Origin: Sophora flavescens
Taxonomy: Eukaryota; Streptophyta; Magnoliopsida; Fabales; Fabaceae
Length of the DNA stretch: 64,000 bases
Direction of reading: 5' to 3'
Assembly: GCA_030762895.1 (NCBI GenBank)
Contig: CM061062.1
Coordinates: forward strand, 4,298,293 to 4,362,292
In this document: piece by piece, positions 46,898 to 58,722 of the stretch
How the letters are laid out: every line of letters begins with the position of its first letter
How positions within the stretch are numbered: the first letter of the stretch is position 1
The notes under the pieces: generated by a model
Told to the model about the DNA's origin: nothing
The model's input: the letters and a program-made list of their open reading frames with translations, nothing else
Database searches by the model: none
Program-made: the position numbers and the translations under genes

Positions 46898-48816
46898 GAT
46901 GTGACAATCATAGACTTTAAGACAACCAATTTAAGATCACTAGAGACAAGCCTCTTCATATTTGAAGAGTAACCATGTGGAACTTTGATGCCCTGAAGAC
47001 ACCCGCAGAAACTTTGTCTCTTTTTTTTTTGATAAAGTATGACATGCTGGCGGCAAATAAGTCCGCTTACCATCCTCAACAACTGAGCTAACTGCTCTCG
47101 TATACCCATAGCAACGAGGCCGAGACGAGCATTGACACCATCCTTTGTCTTGCCCTGAATGTTGAGAAGCGTCCCGATCACACTATCACACACATTTTTC
47201 TCCACATGCATCACATCAATGCAGTGTCTGACATCAAGCTTGCGCCAGTATGGAAGATCAAAGAATATCGACCTCTTCTTCCATACGTTTTTCTCAGCAG
47301 CTTTACCTTTCTTTTTGGACTTGCCGAATATAACATCGATGCCCTTTACCCTCTGATAAACCTGCTCTCCAATTAAGGCCGCCGGAGCTTCTTCTGTCTC
47401 TTGGCATCCATTAAAAGCTTTTTTCATCTTACGATATGGGTGATCACGTCTAAGAAATCTTCGATGCCCAAGGTAAACCGTCTTCTTTCCATGATGCAAC
47501 TGAGTGTAGCATGTGCCTTCTTCACATATAGGGCATGCTTTATGCCCCTTGACACTGTACCCGGACAAGTTACCATATGTTGGAAAGTCGTTGATGGTGC
47601 AAAATAACATAGAACGAAGCTTGAAAGTCTCATGAGAATACCCATCAACTACATCAACACCTTCCACCCACAGCGTTTTCAAGTCTTCAATCAAGGGATT
47701 TAGATAAACATCTAAGTCATTTCCCGGTTGCTTTGGGCCCGAAATCATCATAGACAACATCATGTATTTGCGCTTCATGCACAACCAAGGGGGCAGGTTG
47801 TAAATTATCAACAAAACAGGCCATGAACTATGAATACTACTCATGTTACCATAAGGATTCATTCCATCCGTAGCAAGTCCAAGCCTTAGGTTTCTTGGCT
47901 CATCGGTGAAATCCGGAAACATAGTATCAATATTCTTCCATTGCATAGAATCAGCAGGATGACGAACCTTTCCATCACGTTTCCTCTCATCATTATGCCA
48001 TCTAAGATTCTTCGCATCTTTCGCATTGGCAAACAATCGCTTGAACCTTGGAATTATTGGAAGATACCACAACACCTTCGCAGGAGGACCCTTTTTTCTC
48101 ACATCTTGAAGATCATCATCATCATCACCACCCTTCACTTTGTATCGTGATAACCCACATTTGGGGCAATCGTGATTGTCTTCATGAACACCGGTGTACA
48201 ATATGCAATCATTGGGGCATACGTGTATCTTCTTATACTCCATACCCATCGGACACAATACCTTCTTGGCCTCATAGTTACGGTCAGGCAATGTGTTGTC
48301 CTCCGCAAGCAAGTCTTTCAACACTTCAAGCAATTCCGTGAAGCTTTTATCGGTCCAACCATTTCTCGCCTTCACACAAACCAATTTTAGCACCATCGAC
48401 AACCGTGTAGGAGTAGTATACCCTGGATATAAAGGCTTATCCGCATCACCGCACGACCTATCATACACATGAGCTCGATGAAAAGATTCTTGTCCAATAT
48501 CACGGATCATGTCCTCTATTCGATCATCCTCCATATCTACGCCAACGTCCTCACTTTGGGAGACACTTTCCGTACTACTCAACAACACATCACCATGCCA
48601 TATCCATCTTGTATAACTCAAGCAAATCCCTTCACAAATCAAATGAGTACGTATATCCTTCACCGTACATTTCCTCGTATTCAAACACTTGACACAAGGA
48701 CAACAGAACATTCCATTACTATTAGGAACATTCCTTTGAGCAAATTCTATAAATTCTCCCACCCCCTTCAAATACTCAACACTAGTGCACTTACAAACCA
48801 TCCAACTACGATCCAT
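46894..48816 (-). pseudogene. TNP2-like CACTA transposase, N-terminal half
   Basis: The likely start is the Met at 48816 (MDRSWM), since this is where the family begins; a further Met 9 codons earlier is open. The order is a transposase-associated zinc domain (SVEYLKGVGEFIEFAQ, FCCPCVKCLN), then the transposase_21 core with NYEAKKVLCPMGMEYKKIHVCPNDCILYT, CPKCG, LGLATDGMNPYGNMSS and PGNDLDVYLNPLIEDL. A GHKACPICEEGTCY zinc-like motif, then DVRHCIDVMHVEKNVCDSVIGTLLNI, follow. A frameshift near 46925 separates it from the C-terminal half, and text around 47030-46990 is scrambled. In the family this protein cuts the element ends. Confidence 0.9.
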
Positions 48817-48843
48817 AACTAGATAGATTCTGTAGATATACAA

Positions 48844-49515
48844 AACATATATCCAAGGCGTTTAAAAATTATTTCAAATTTACACCATTTTCAGGTTTCT
48901 TAAGACAAAAGAAATAAGCAGATGAAGATAAATTAACAAAACAGAATTCCAATGAGCAATATATTGTTGATGTCACATGCTACAAGTAACTCTAAATTTC
49001 TTCCCATTTTGAAATAGGTCATGATAGCAGAAGAAAAACAAGAGAAAGTACAAAACCCACAACCAGAAATAGAGACATTCCAAACAACTCAAACACACAG
49101 TTTCAAGTTTCAACTGCAGAGACTACAGTTTTAACATACACTCAAAACCAAACATAAAAAAATGTGCCCTAAAGACTCACCAGAAATAGGTGCTCGCGTG
49201 GTGGCCAACGTTCGATGTGGTTACTGAGAGCATAGGGACAAGGAGAGTTAGTGTGCGGGAAAGGGGAAAGAGAGATGTCAAGTTATTGCAAAGAATGAGC
49301 GAGAAAGACAGAGTTAGGGTTAAGAGTGTACCTCATGGTGGTGGGGAAGAAGCCCTCGCGGTGGTTGCGGTGGAGATGAGCTCGCGATTAGGGCAGAGTG
49401 AGAGTGAGAGTTGAGAGTGAGAGTGAGCGTGAAAGAGAAGAACAGAGACGTACAGAGCGAAGTGCAGAAGGCGCGCGGGTGTAAACGTTATAATCAAAAA
49501 CCCAAAATAAAACAA
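48844..49515. other. 5' leader and promoter region of the CACTA transposase
   Basis: No coding content. Contains CT/GA-rich and GC-richer sequence near 49180-49480, upstream of the TNP2 start, likely promoter and untranslated leader. Confidence 0.4.
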
Positions 49516-51240
49516 CATTTTACGTCAGTTGTTTGTAGCAACTGACGTTAAAGGTAATATGTTTAACGTCAGTTGTCTTAAGAAATCGACGTTAAAAGTC
49601 ATTGTTTAAGTTATAATCAAAAGTCAAAAATAAAACAACATTTTACGTCAGTTATATTAAACAACTGACGTTAAAAATAAATATTTTTTATTTAAAAACA
49701 CTTTTAACGCCTGTTGATGAAGACAACTGACGTTAAAAGTGTTGCAAAAACATTAATTCCTTTAACTACTGTGCTACTTACCCATGAGCATTAAGTTTAT
49801 AGATCGGTTTTCAAGAAAATCAGCTAGTCTCTCTTCTCTATATAAAGTACCATTCTTCTGTATCGATCAGAATCTGACCTCTTCTTTTCCTCTATATTTC
49901 GTGCGTTTTCTATTCTTCACAAAATGGCTCTGAGACTTTTGTTATTTCTTCCTATACCTAGACTTTAAGGTCTTTGTCCTAATGGTCAAAAAACTTCTGA
50001 GGTTGAGTAAATCACGTAACATGGATGGTAAGGTTGTGTAAATCACGTAATGTGATTTACTCACTTTATTTCATCCCAGCCATCCCTTTCACTCTGCTTT
50101 GGCCCCAAGTGACTGTACTATATGAAGTGATCTGCGTTAAGAGTGACAACAGGGAGATGACATCGAAAGAAATGAGTTTCATAATTATTTACGTCAGTTA
50201 TTTATTTAACTATCGTAAAAATCACACATTTAACGTCAGTTGTATAAACAACTGACGTTAAAAGTGTTAAAATCACTATTCATTCTGCACGTTTATAATA
50301 TATGCCTGCCAACTCCCAATGCGCCTTGGAACCTAATGCTCTTAATGATCAACTTAATTTTTTAGCAACTTACGACGCCTAGTAACTTCATCCCCTGCTC
50401 CTATAAATAGCTTCCTTCATTCCTTTTATTTTTCTGCTTCACAATATGGCTCTGCCATGGAGATTAACTTCATGAGGTTGTGTAAATCACATAACATGGG
50501 TGATAAGGTTGTGTAAATCACATAATGTGAGTTGCTCACCTTATCATCCTTCAGGAGAATCGGCATCTACGCTTCCAAAACCTCGCCTTTGGAAGCAAGT
50601 GACTGCTCCAAGACCATTGTTAAAACAGATCGAGTGCACCATTGCTCACCGCTCTGGGAAAACTTAGTCGCTCGACTCTCCTCTCGTGCTCACCCATGAA
50701 GGGAACGAAGCCTCAACAAATGTTTAGGATTTTAAACCCTTTCAATGTAACTTTTTATAGGATTTTAAAATTTTGAATGTATCTTGTAATTGTATTATTG
50801 ATACACTTCATGAATGAGATCCGGTTTGGGTTATTGATGCAACTTATAGCTTTTTTACTTCGCACATATATTTTAGTTTTCAAAACAGAATCACAAAACA
50901 TAAAAGCAAGTGAAATCGAAACTTTGAGGAAGGTAGTGCAGAAGGGTACGTATACTAGCTAAAAAAAATTAATAACCTTTAACGTTTGTTGATGAAAGAA
51001 CAGACGTTAAAAGTTAAGTGACTCCTTTTAACGTCCATTCAATAAATAACTGACATTAAAAGGTTCACTTTTAACGTCAGTTGTTTATTGAACTGATGTT
51101 AAAAGTGAGTCATTAACTTTTAACGTCAGTCCTTACAACAACTGGCGTTAAAATTGAATTAATGAAGTATGATATTTATAAAACTGCCACCGCCTCCTTT
51201 TTAACGTCTAGCTTTTGGTTAACTGACGTAAACATTTCCC
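49515..51240. repeat. Right subterminal region of the CACTA element with internal duplication
   Basis: AACGTCAGTT/AACTGACGTT pairs occur at 49515-49740, 50180-50270 and 50980-51230. Between them two diverged copies of a ~470-base block are found: TGTGTAAATCACGTAACATGG near 50008 and TGTGTAAATCACATAACATGG near 50478, each followed by GGTTGTGTAAATCAC again and TATAAA-type words upstream. The block is not present at the left end. Confidence 0.75.
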
Positions 51241-51372
51241 GTCTAATGTATATTTTCCACTAGTGTGGCATGTATCTTTCATGCAGAGGAAGACGAGCAT
51301 GAGGAGTGATCTAGGAGTCGCGACTCTTTAGGATTTCCAGTTTTCAGTAGTTGTTTAGTTGTAATAGAGCAC

Positions 51373-52610
51373 TTTCATGTTTGGTTTAGGAGGGGAGAGA
51401 TTTTAAAACAAAATTACTTTTAAGCCCTTATAATTATTTATTTCAAAATAGACAAGTGGATATATTTTAGTCAATACATATCAAATGTTTTAATATCTCT
51501 CCCCTCCCCTCCAAATATCCTCAATATTGGAGGAGAGCCAAAATTCACTTAAGAAGGGATTTTGCTCCCCTCCCCTCCAAAAGTTGAACCAAACATAAAA
51601 GTTTTAAAAAAATCTCTACCCTTCCCTCTCCTCTAATCCCCTCCAACCAAACACTATGTAAGAAGGGGGCATTTAATGTATTGTGAGAAAAATAAGATGG
51701 TAACAATTTTTGGGCATGAAAAAGGTCATAGGCATTAAATATATGCAAATACACTAATCTTTGTCCACTTTATTTTTCTTGGATAAACATACAATAAACG
51801 TGATTTTGAAACAAATTAATTTTATAAAATTGATTTGACTATAACCGAGTTTGAAGTAAATTGATGTATGTTTGAATTTTTCTAATTTTTCAAAAAAAAT
51901 TTGATGTAAATCTTAATATAAATTTCTTAACTCAATGTAAAAGCTATTTTCTGTTGTTTCTAAGCAAAATCAATTGTCTGACAATAATTTTTTTCATGTT
52001 TGGTTTAGGAGGGGAGAGATTTTAAAACAAAATTACTTTTAAGCCCTTATAATTATTTATTTCAAAATAGACAAGTGGATATATTTTAGTCAATACATAT
52101 CAAATGTTTTAATATCTCTCCCCTCCCCTCCAAATATCCTCAATATTGGAGGAGAGCCAAAATTCACTTAAGAAGGGATTTTGCTCCCCTCCCCTCCAAA
52201 AGTTGAACCAAACATAAAAGTTTTAAAAAAATCTCTACCCTTCCCTCTCCTCTAATCCCCTCCAACCAAACACTATGTAAGAAGGGGGCATTTAATGTAT
52301 TGTGAGAAAAATAAGATGGTAACAATTTTTGGGCATGAAAAAGGTCATAGGCATTAAATATATGCAAATACACTAATCTTTGTCCACTTTATTTTTCTTG
52401 GATAGACATACAATAAACGTGATTTTGAAACAAATTAATTTTATAAAATTGATTTGACTATAACCGAGTTTGAAGTAAATTGATGTATGTTTGAATTTTT
52501 CTAATTTTTCAAAAAAAAATTTGATGTAAATCTTAATATAAATTTCTTAACTCAATGTAAAAGCTATTTTCTGTTGTTTCTAAGCAAAATCAATTGTCTG
52601 ACAATAAAAA
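51373..52610. repeat. 619-bp tandem duplication
   Basis: Copy 1 is 51373-51991 and copy 2 is 51992-52610. Both start TTTCATGTTTGGTTTAGGAG and end CAATTGTCTGACAATAA. Only a few differences were seen (GGATAAAC/GGATAGAC, one A in an A run). Each copy contains inverted C/G-rich tracts (GGAGGGGAGAG, CTCCCCTCCCCTCC) and looks like a small transposon plus flank. No coding content; an open frame of 69 codons is identical in both by duplication. Confidence 0.93.
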
Positions 52611-52615
52611 GACAT

Positions 52616-52935
52616 CTATTTTTTTTTAATGCTAAAATCATATTTGATAGAAAACAAAGTTAATTTCAATACCCTGTATTATAAAACCAAACACACACCT
52701 CATTTAGGTAGTTGTGATGTTAGAGCCAAATATACAAGATAACATTGAATGGAATGGGAAATTTGTTGGTGGGTTTGTAAAATCTATTTTTTTTTAATGC
52801 TAAAATCATATTTGATAGAAAACAAAGTTAATTTCAATACCCTGTATTATAAAACCAAACACACACCTCATTTAGGTAGTTGTGATGTTAGAGCCAAATA
52901 TACAAGATACCATTGAATGGAATGGGAAATTTGCT
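52616..52935. repeat. 168-bp tandem duplication
   Basis: Copy 1 starts at 52616 and copy 2 at 52784 (CTATTTTTTTTTAATGC). The copies are identical but for one base until GGGAAATTTG, after which copy 2 leads into a LINE RNase H fragment and copy 1 into a 20-base filler. It directly follows the 619-bp duplication. Confidence 0.92.
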
Positions 52936-53312
52936 GCTACTTCGATGCTTGCTGAGTTATGGGGTCTGGTGCTGGGATTGAGGCTTGTAAAGAAACCCTC
53001 CTTCAGCGTGTGATGGTGGAACTTGATTCTATTATGGTGATAGTTGATATGATTAAGAAGAGGAATCCCAATTGTTTGTTCTTGAAGCCGCTCTTGAAGG
53101 AGACTTTGATGTTACCTGCAGATAATGAAGTGTTTCATTCTATTATAGACACATCTTTAGGGAAGCCAATAGAATTGCAGATCTCATGACAAACTTTGGG
53201 CATGATGGACCTTTCTCTTGTATAGAGCTCTCTGATCCCCCCTCTCTGCTGTTCCCCATCCTGGTAGAGGATGCTAGAGGAATGCCCTTTTCTCGTTTTA
53301 TTTCTTAATTTT
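52930..53312 (+). pseudogene. LINE RNase H-like fragment
   Basis: Reads TSMLAELWGLVLGLRLV at 52936, then in other frames IDTSLGKPIEL/EANRIADLM and FGHDGPFSCIEL. These are the words of the RVT_3 RNase H domain at the end of LINE-related proteins. A TA microsatellite follows at 53325-53346. Frameshifted throughout. Confidence 0.65.
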
Positions 53313-54042
53313 CCTCCATTGTATATTATATATATATATATATATAAAAGGAATGAGAGTTAGTGCATAACACCTATGACACCTGATTTTATGAGCATTG
53401 CTGTATGGTACGAACAATAGCAATTCGAATTTAATGCGAAAAGTAATCCCAGCATTGATTTCATTCTAGAATAATTTAAAGTAATAAAAACTTCATGAAT
53501 CGATGATATTAATAGAAAACACGTCATTGGTGAGTGATATGAAATTGAATTTCATATTGACAAACATTTCTCAAATATTATTTGTACACCTAAACAATTG
53601 ACAACTTAGTTAATGAATATACAAATTTTGGTTAGTAATATCTAAATGAATGATTAAGAAATTGATTAATGTTGTTGAATTTATTGTTAATGTTGTAAAA
53701 TATCATATGTATAAATGACATTTGCTCATATTTTTTTGATGAACATTTTCTCACATATATTTATGGATTTAAATAATTTAATTTGACATGTCATAGATGA
53801 TAGTGTTTGATTCAATGTGGCAAGGGAGTATTGTGTATATCTATCTGATGTAAGAAAAGCATTATCCTAAAAATAATAAGACTAACGCCAACGTCACTAA
53901 TAACTTACAGGTCTGCTGAACAGACACAAAAAATTGACACAAATACGACACCTCCTTTCTGATGTAGTGCATCGTAGCATCTTTTTTTTATTTTTAAATT
54001 TTGACTTTTTTAAAAAAATAAAAATTTTATTTCTAAAAAAAT
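53313..54042. other. AT-rich spacer
   Basis: Contains a (TA)n microsatellite at 53325-53346 and otherwise nothing recognised. Confidence 0.35.
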
Positions 54043-54630
54043 CCATTCACCAGATAATGAACTGAATTCACCAGATATTTGTATATGATTCACTAGATAT
54101 TTACACATACTTAACCAAAAAATTTATTTCTCAAAAAAACCCATTCACCAGATAATGAACTGAATTCACCAGATATTTATACCTGATTCACCAGATATTT
54201 GCACATATTTAACCAAAAAAATCATTTCTCAAAAAAACCCATTCACCAGATAATGAACCGAATTCACCAGATATTTGTACCCGATTCACCAGATATTTAC
54301 ACATACTTAATCAAAAAATTTATTTATAAAAAAAACTCATTCACCAGATAATAAACTGAATTCACCAGATATTTGTACCCGATTCACCGGATATTGACAC
54401 ATACTTAACCAAAAAATTTATTTCTAAAAAAAACCCATTCACCAGATAATGAACCGAATTCACCAGATATTTGTACCCGATTCACCAGATATTTACATAT
54501 AATTAATCAAAAAAATTATTTCTCAAAAAAACCCATTCACCAGATAATGAATCTAATTACCAGGATATTTGTCTTAAGTTAACAGGATATTGACACATAC
54601 TTAATCAAAAAATTTATTTAAAAAAATTTA
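54043..54630. repeat. 98-bp tandem array, six units, upstream of the PB1 gene
   Basis: Units start at 54043, 54141, 54239, 54337, 54435 and 54533 with CCATTCACCAGATAATGAA. Within each, ATTCACCAGATATTT occurs two more times and a poly(A) linker closes the unit, so ATTCACCAGATA recurs about 18 times in all. The last unit is decayed. It ends about 185 bases before the PB1 start codon, within the likely promoter. Confidence 0.92.
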
Positions 54631-54814
54631 AATAAAAAAAAACGGATACAGTACCGTACCGTTGATACATTGTAACGTACGATGTCTGCTAAACTAAACT
54701 GTGTCAGTTTAGCATTTTTCAATAACTTAACCAAATCCCAACCTCTGCACCAACCTCTTGTCTCTCCTACCGCTTAGAGTGTTTGTATCCTCTTTCTTCT
54801 TCCACGCGGTCGCA

Positions 54815-56876
54815 ATGGAGCCAGCACCACCGCCAGGCACCACCAAGCTCCGGCTGATGTGCAGCTACGGCGGCCACATAGTCCCCCGTCCCCGCAAGAA
54901 GTCTCTCCTGTGGTACGCAGGCGGCGACACCCGCATCGTGTCATTCCACCGCCACGCCCTCACGACTCTCTCATCCTTCGTGTCTCACCTCTCCTCCACT
55001 CTCTCTCTCAACTTCCCCTTCACTCTCAAGTACCTTCTCCCACACCTCGACCTTCACTCCCTCATTTCACTCACCTCCGATGACTATCTCCACATCCTCA
55101 TTGACGAGCATAACCGCCTCTCCTCTTCTCCTTCCTCTTCTCGTATCAGACTGTTTGTGTTTCCTCCTGTCATTCGCTACCCCAAAACGGAGTCTTGGTT
55201 CTTCGATAAAGTTATTATGCAAAAGGGTGTTATGGAGTACTGTGACTCTCACCACTATGTCTATTCCTCTAGTGTTGTTCCCCCAGTTGAATCTATGCTT
55301 TTGGAAACTAGTTCCTCTTTTGGGTCAACTTCGTCTTCCGCTTCCTTCACCAATTTGCCTCCTTTGAGGGCTCAGGGTGAAGAATATAATAATGAGACTA
55401 TTTTGAAGGATGGTGAAGTAAAGTTGAACTCTTCCGATACACACACAATTCCAAGGTATCTTCCTTACCTCTTGTGTATCTAGTTTCTTTATTTTTGATT
55501 GCTGCCCGTCTTCACAAATGGAGTGAATAAACTCATTTAACAAAGTATTTTTCATACACAACATGAATCGAATTTTGACAACACGCTCAAAGAGCCCAAC
55601 TATCTACCAAGTGTGCTAGGCACTCGTAAATATTTGTTAAACATTTTATGAAACAACAACTCCTAATATTTGCAGCAGTTATATATGAAACAACAATTAT
55701 CAATGATGGTAATTTAGTCAGCAGAATGATTTTTCATTACTAATTATGTTCTTCAATGCTCTTCTAAATCTTAATACAGAACTTTAAATGATTGCTATTT
55801 TGGAATGCAGGTATAGTAATTCTAGTATATGTTCAAAAAAGCTTATAGTCAAAATAATCAAAAGATATAATAAGAATTTAATTTAATGCTTATAAAATAA
55901 TTTAGACCAAACATAGCTTGGTCAACTTGTTCAGATCACATGTAATGTAAGTGCTTTCTAGTTGCCAGGCATGTTTTAGATTGTCTCAGCTATCTAGGAG
56001 GAGGATTACCATTTACCACTTTAAGGCCAATCTCTCAACAAGTTTTAGTGAAAAACACTCTTGGCCAATTACTGTGTTCTAGTACATGAATTGATAATGC
56101 CCCTTTTGCATTAACGGTTTTGTAACTGGTTGTGTTTTTTTCTTTGATTCAATGATAATAGTATTTCAACAAAGCAGCAGAATATAGGTTACCAAGACCC
56201 TGTGGTTCATGTTTCGGATGCTGTTGAATCCATTGGAGTAGACAGTAAAATCCCCAACATTTCCTCTGGGTTCATTGCAAATAACACAAATATGGATCAA
56301 GGGTATACTTCATTTCCACATTTCAATCAAGTGGAGAGGCCTAATTTGCACTTTGTACAAACTGGTACACACTTTTTACCACTTCACCCAAGTGGCCTGC
56401 TACCACCAGTACAATCTTACCAACAACAACGGCCATTGCAGCATATGGTTTATCATCCTAATCAACCTTGCCCTGTATACCTTTTGCCTATTGGAAACAT
56501 GCCTCCCAATATTTTGCCTATAAATGCTTCCTTTATGAATTGCCATGTAGCTCACAAAACCAGGTCTCAAAATTACTTAACAGGCAATGCAACTGCATCT
56601 TTTCCTCAAGTACCTTACGGCGCAAGTCAACAACAAGAAATGGATATTATTTATCCAATGCATCATCATTCTAAGAATATATCTACCACTTCAAGGGAAT
56701 CTCCAAAGTATGGAAATGAAGTTGATGATGAGCTTGCTCATGTTCAGATATACAAATCTCAGCCCCCACCTCCAACATTGCCTTCTAAATACCAAAGCAT
56801 GACCAAAGCTACAACAAACCTGCAGTTATCAGAGGCTTTTGCTCAATTGCAGACAGATACATCACAGCCACACTGA
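54815..56876 (+). CDS. PB1-domain protein, two exons (451 residues)
   Basis: Exon 1 is 54815-55455 and exon 2 is 56162-56876, with a GT...AG intron of 706 bases. Exon 1 ends CCAAG before GTATCT and exon 2 begins TATTTCAAC after ATAATAG. The join restores a Ser codon and keeps the frame to TGA at 56874-56876. Residues about 10-117 form a PB1 domain (KLRLMCSYGGHIVPRP, WYAGGDTRIVSFHR, acidic LTSDDYLHILIDEHNR). The rest is Ser-, Gln- and Pro-rich and likely unstructured (YQQQRPLQHM, QPPPPTLPSKY). PB1 domains pair with other PB1 domains in signalling scaffolds; no kinase domain is present. Start chosen at MEPAPPP since the PB1 begins soon after; an in-frame Met 19 codons earlier (54758) would add a hydrophobic stretch. 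Exact subfamily and partners unknown. Confidence 0.88.
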
Positions 56877-57785
56877 TTTTTGTTATCTGGAATATACAGT
56901 TTTGGTACAAGTTCTACGATGACTTTTGAGTGTTTCTTTGTTTCCTATATTGGTACTGGTATGTCTTGTGACACCCTGAGTGTTAAATACAATTTGATCT
57001 TTTCCTATTACTTCTTCCTCCATTAATTTTTATTATACCAAAGGCTCAAGATGAAAGCAACGAGTCTGTTATTTGCTTCAACATAACTTTCTGTGGTGCT
57101 ATTGATGTTTTTAATTATTCATATTTTTTATTGTAATAATTTTATTTATTATATTAATTGAACAAAACTTAAGAAATTTTGATTTTCGCTATACAGTAAA
57201 GATATTCTATGAAATTCAACATCATTTTTAAAAGGATGCCAAATCAACCCTATGGCAAATGAAAGATATTGAAAACTTTACAACACAAATTATAACCGCT
57301 TTTTATACCATTGAGGTGATTTATTTGTTTTTTATGACCATTTTTTTCCCCTTTCCCTTTCATTTCATTGCTCCTTAGGTTTTCTTTATAACCAACATAT
57401 AATAAAAGGAAACAAAAAAATGTGGCTTTCCAAAAATTCTAATATATTCCCAGAGTCATACTTTGGCTTGATTTTTTACAATTCAATTTTTATTGAATAA
57501 TTTTTTTTCCCATTTTACAGCATGTATGATTATAAATGTCACGTATTACAATTTTATTCATTTGGTACATCACTCAGAGTACACAAGAACTTACCGGGCA
57601 ACTCTGCTAATTTTTGATAAATTTGAAAGCCACTTTCAACTATACAAGTGATTATCATTTTAGAATTAGTGAATTAATTTACACCAAGCTAATAACAATG
57701 GTCTCTAAATTCTTAAATTAGCAGAGTCCTGTGTCTTTGTCTAAATTCACTTTTCTTTGCAAAATCTTCAAGGAATGTTGTAGTG
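56877..57785. other. 3' untranslated region and AT-rich spacer
   Basis: The first ~150-200 bases are probably the PB1 gene 3' end. The rest is AT-rich with no gene recognised. Confidence 0.4.
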
Positions 57786-58330
57786 GTTTGGTGTCTCCCT
57801 CAGGATGGATAAAAATCAACAGTGATGGAGCTTCTTAAAGGCAACCCTGGGAAAGCTAGTTGTGGCGGCCTTCTTTGCTGGAAGACGGATCAAGGATTTT
57901 GTGCATCTGCAAGTCTTACCAAGCTGAACTTTGGATATCTACTCAGGAATGTTGTTACCAAACCATCTTTATAAACTGCTGATGGTATTCGCATTGAGTT
58001 GCATTTCCTACAAGGATGAGCTTGACCACACAACTAGCAGGTTTGGCTTTCATGGAAGGGTCTCCATCCTAACCTTCTATGAGATAGCCTCGATCGACGA
58101 TTTCGCATGACCATGATCCTTCCATTCTCTTTCTTGCCCTGAGTAGAGTAGTAGTTTGTTTTGAAGGGGATTAAGACATTATGTATTCCCCTTAGTAGGT
58201 TAGGATAGGGAGGGGTTTTTGTTATACCGATGTAGTTTTTTTGTGTATAATGGTTTTTTTGTTGTAACCCCTTATTTTGGGACACCTACCCCGTCTTTCT
58301 ATATGATGTACTACTTGATGGTTTATCCTG
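57786..58330 (+). pseudogene. LINE-related RNase H fragment
   Basis: The + strand reads KINSDGASZ-like sequence (GGATAAAAATCAACAGTGATGG), KGNPGKASCGGLL and related RNase H-domain words across shifted frames. The 3' part (58030-58330) is T/G-rich, like a LINE end. It is heavily broken. A weak call for the 3' boundary. Confidence 0.55.
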
Positions 58331-58359
58331 GCCAATTCAACTAGCACTTGTTCCACTTT

Positions 58360-58722
58360 CCTCAGTACTTCTGCAGTTCTTGTCTGGACAGCATGTTTGA
58401 CCTTGATGCTTCAATTTCCTTCTCTGTTAACAATTTCTCTTCCATCAAGCTTAAGCTGGAACGATTGCTGTTGAACATATTCAAATTCTCTCATCACTTG
58501 TGCATATTCATGACTATCGTTCCTGCTTGCCTTCCCCAACTTCTTTAGTGATGTTATATACCGCATTGAGGCCTTTGCCATGTAGCTGGATTCCTCAATC
58601 ATAGAAGAAAGATATTTCAATGTCTTGTTAGCATTAGAAAGCTCAGATTCTGCAGTCCATCTACTCAGCTTTGAATCGCGCAATATCCCTTCTTGCTCTT
58701 GAAGTGATCTTCTCAGGAGTAA
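58360..58722 (-). pseudogene. Fragment of a coiled-coil plant protein gene (WEB/PMI2-like)
   Basis: The minus strand reads from about 58722: QEGILRDSKLSRWTAESELS, then NANKTLKYLSSMIEESSYMAKASMRY, KASRNDSHEYAQVMREFEYV and QQSFQLKLDGREIV before a stop at 58411. Heptad-like spacing of Leu/Ile/Val and charged residues suggests a coiled coil. The wording recalls the WEB/PMI2 chloroplast-movement family, but I am not sure. It lacks a proper start and both ends of the gene, so it is a gene piece, perhaps carried by a transposon or left by duplication. Another frame goes on toward 58360. Confidence 0.45.

Larger units (their letters stand above)
41884..51265 (-). mobile_element. CACTA (En/Spm) transposon, 9382 bp, with TIRs and 3-bp target duplication
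   Basis: The left end is CACTAGTGCAATAAG and the right end, on the other strand, is CACTAGTGGAAAATA. TGG flanks both sides (41881-41883 and 51266-51268), the expected 3-bp duplication. Subterminal zones are packed with AACGTCAGTT/AACTGACGTT words in both directions. Inside on the minus strand are TNP2-like, TNPA-like and Ulp1 protease-like genes, all with frameshifts or stops. It could only move with help in trans. It sits inside the chromovirus LTR and is therefore younger. Confidence 0.93.
39647..51372 (+). mobile_element. Chromovirus LTR, split by the CACTA element
   Basis: It begins TGTAACACCCC right after the polypurine-like GGGGGGTGGAA (39635-39645). It runs to 41883, is interrupted by the CACTA insertion and resumes at 51269 (GAAGACGAGCATGAGGAGTG). 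The expected ...GGTGTTACA end was not found: homology stops near 51372 where a duplicated block begins, so the LTR end is missing or displaced. It carries AGCACG...CGTGCTC palindromes at 39750-39960 and 40880-41030. Copies or scraps of the same LTR family occur at 12918 and 63454. Confidence 0.75.

Noticed and set aside
47941..48822. Plus-strand open frames within the TNP2 gene
   Set aside because: Opposite-strand shadows of the transposase; His-rich stretch is the complement of Asp codons.
51545..52373. Two identical 69-codon frames as a duplicated small gene
   Set aside because: They are identical because the 619-bp block is duplicated. Composition is AT-driven and no family or start context was seen.
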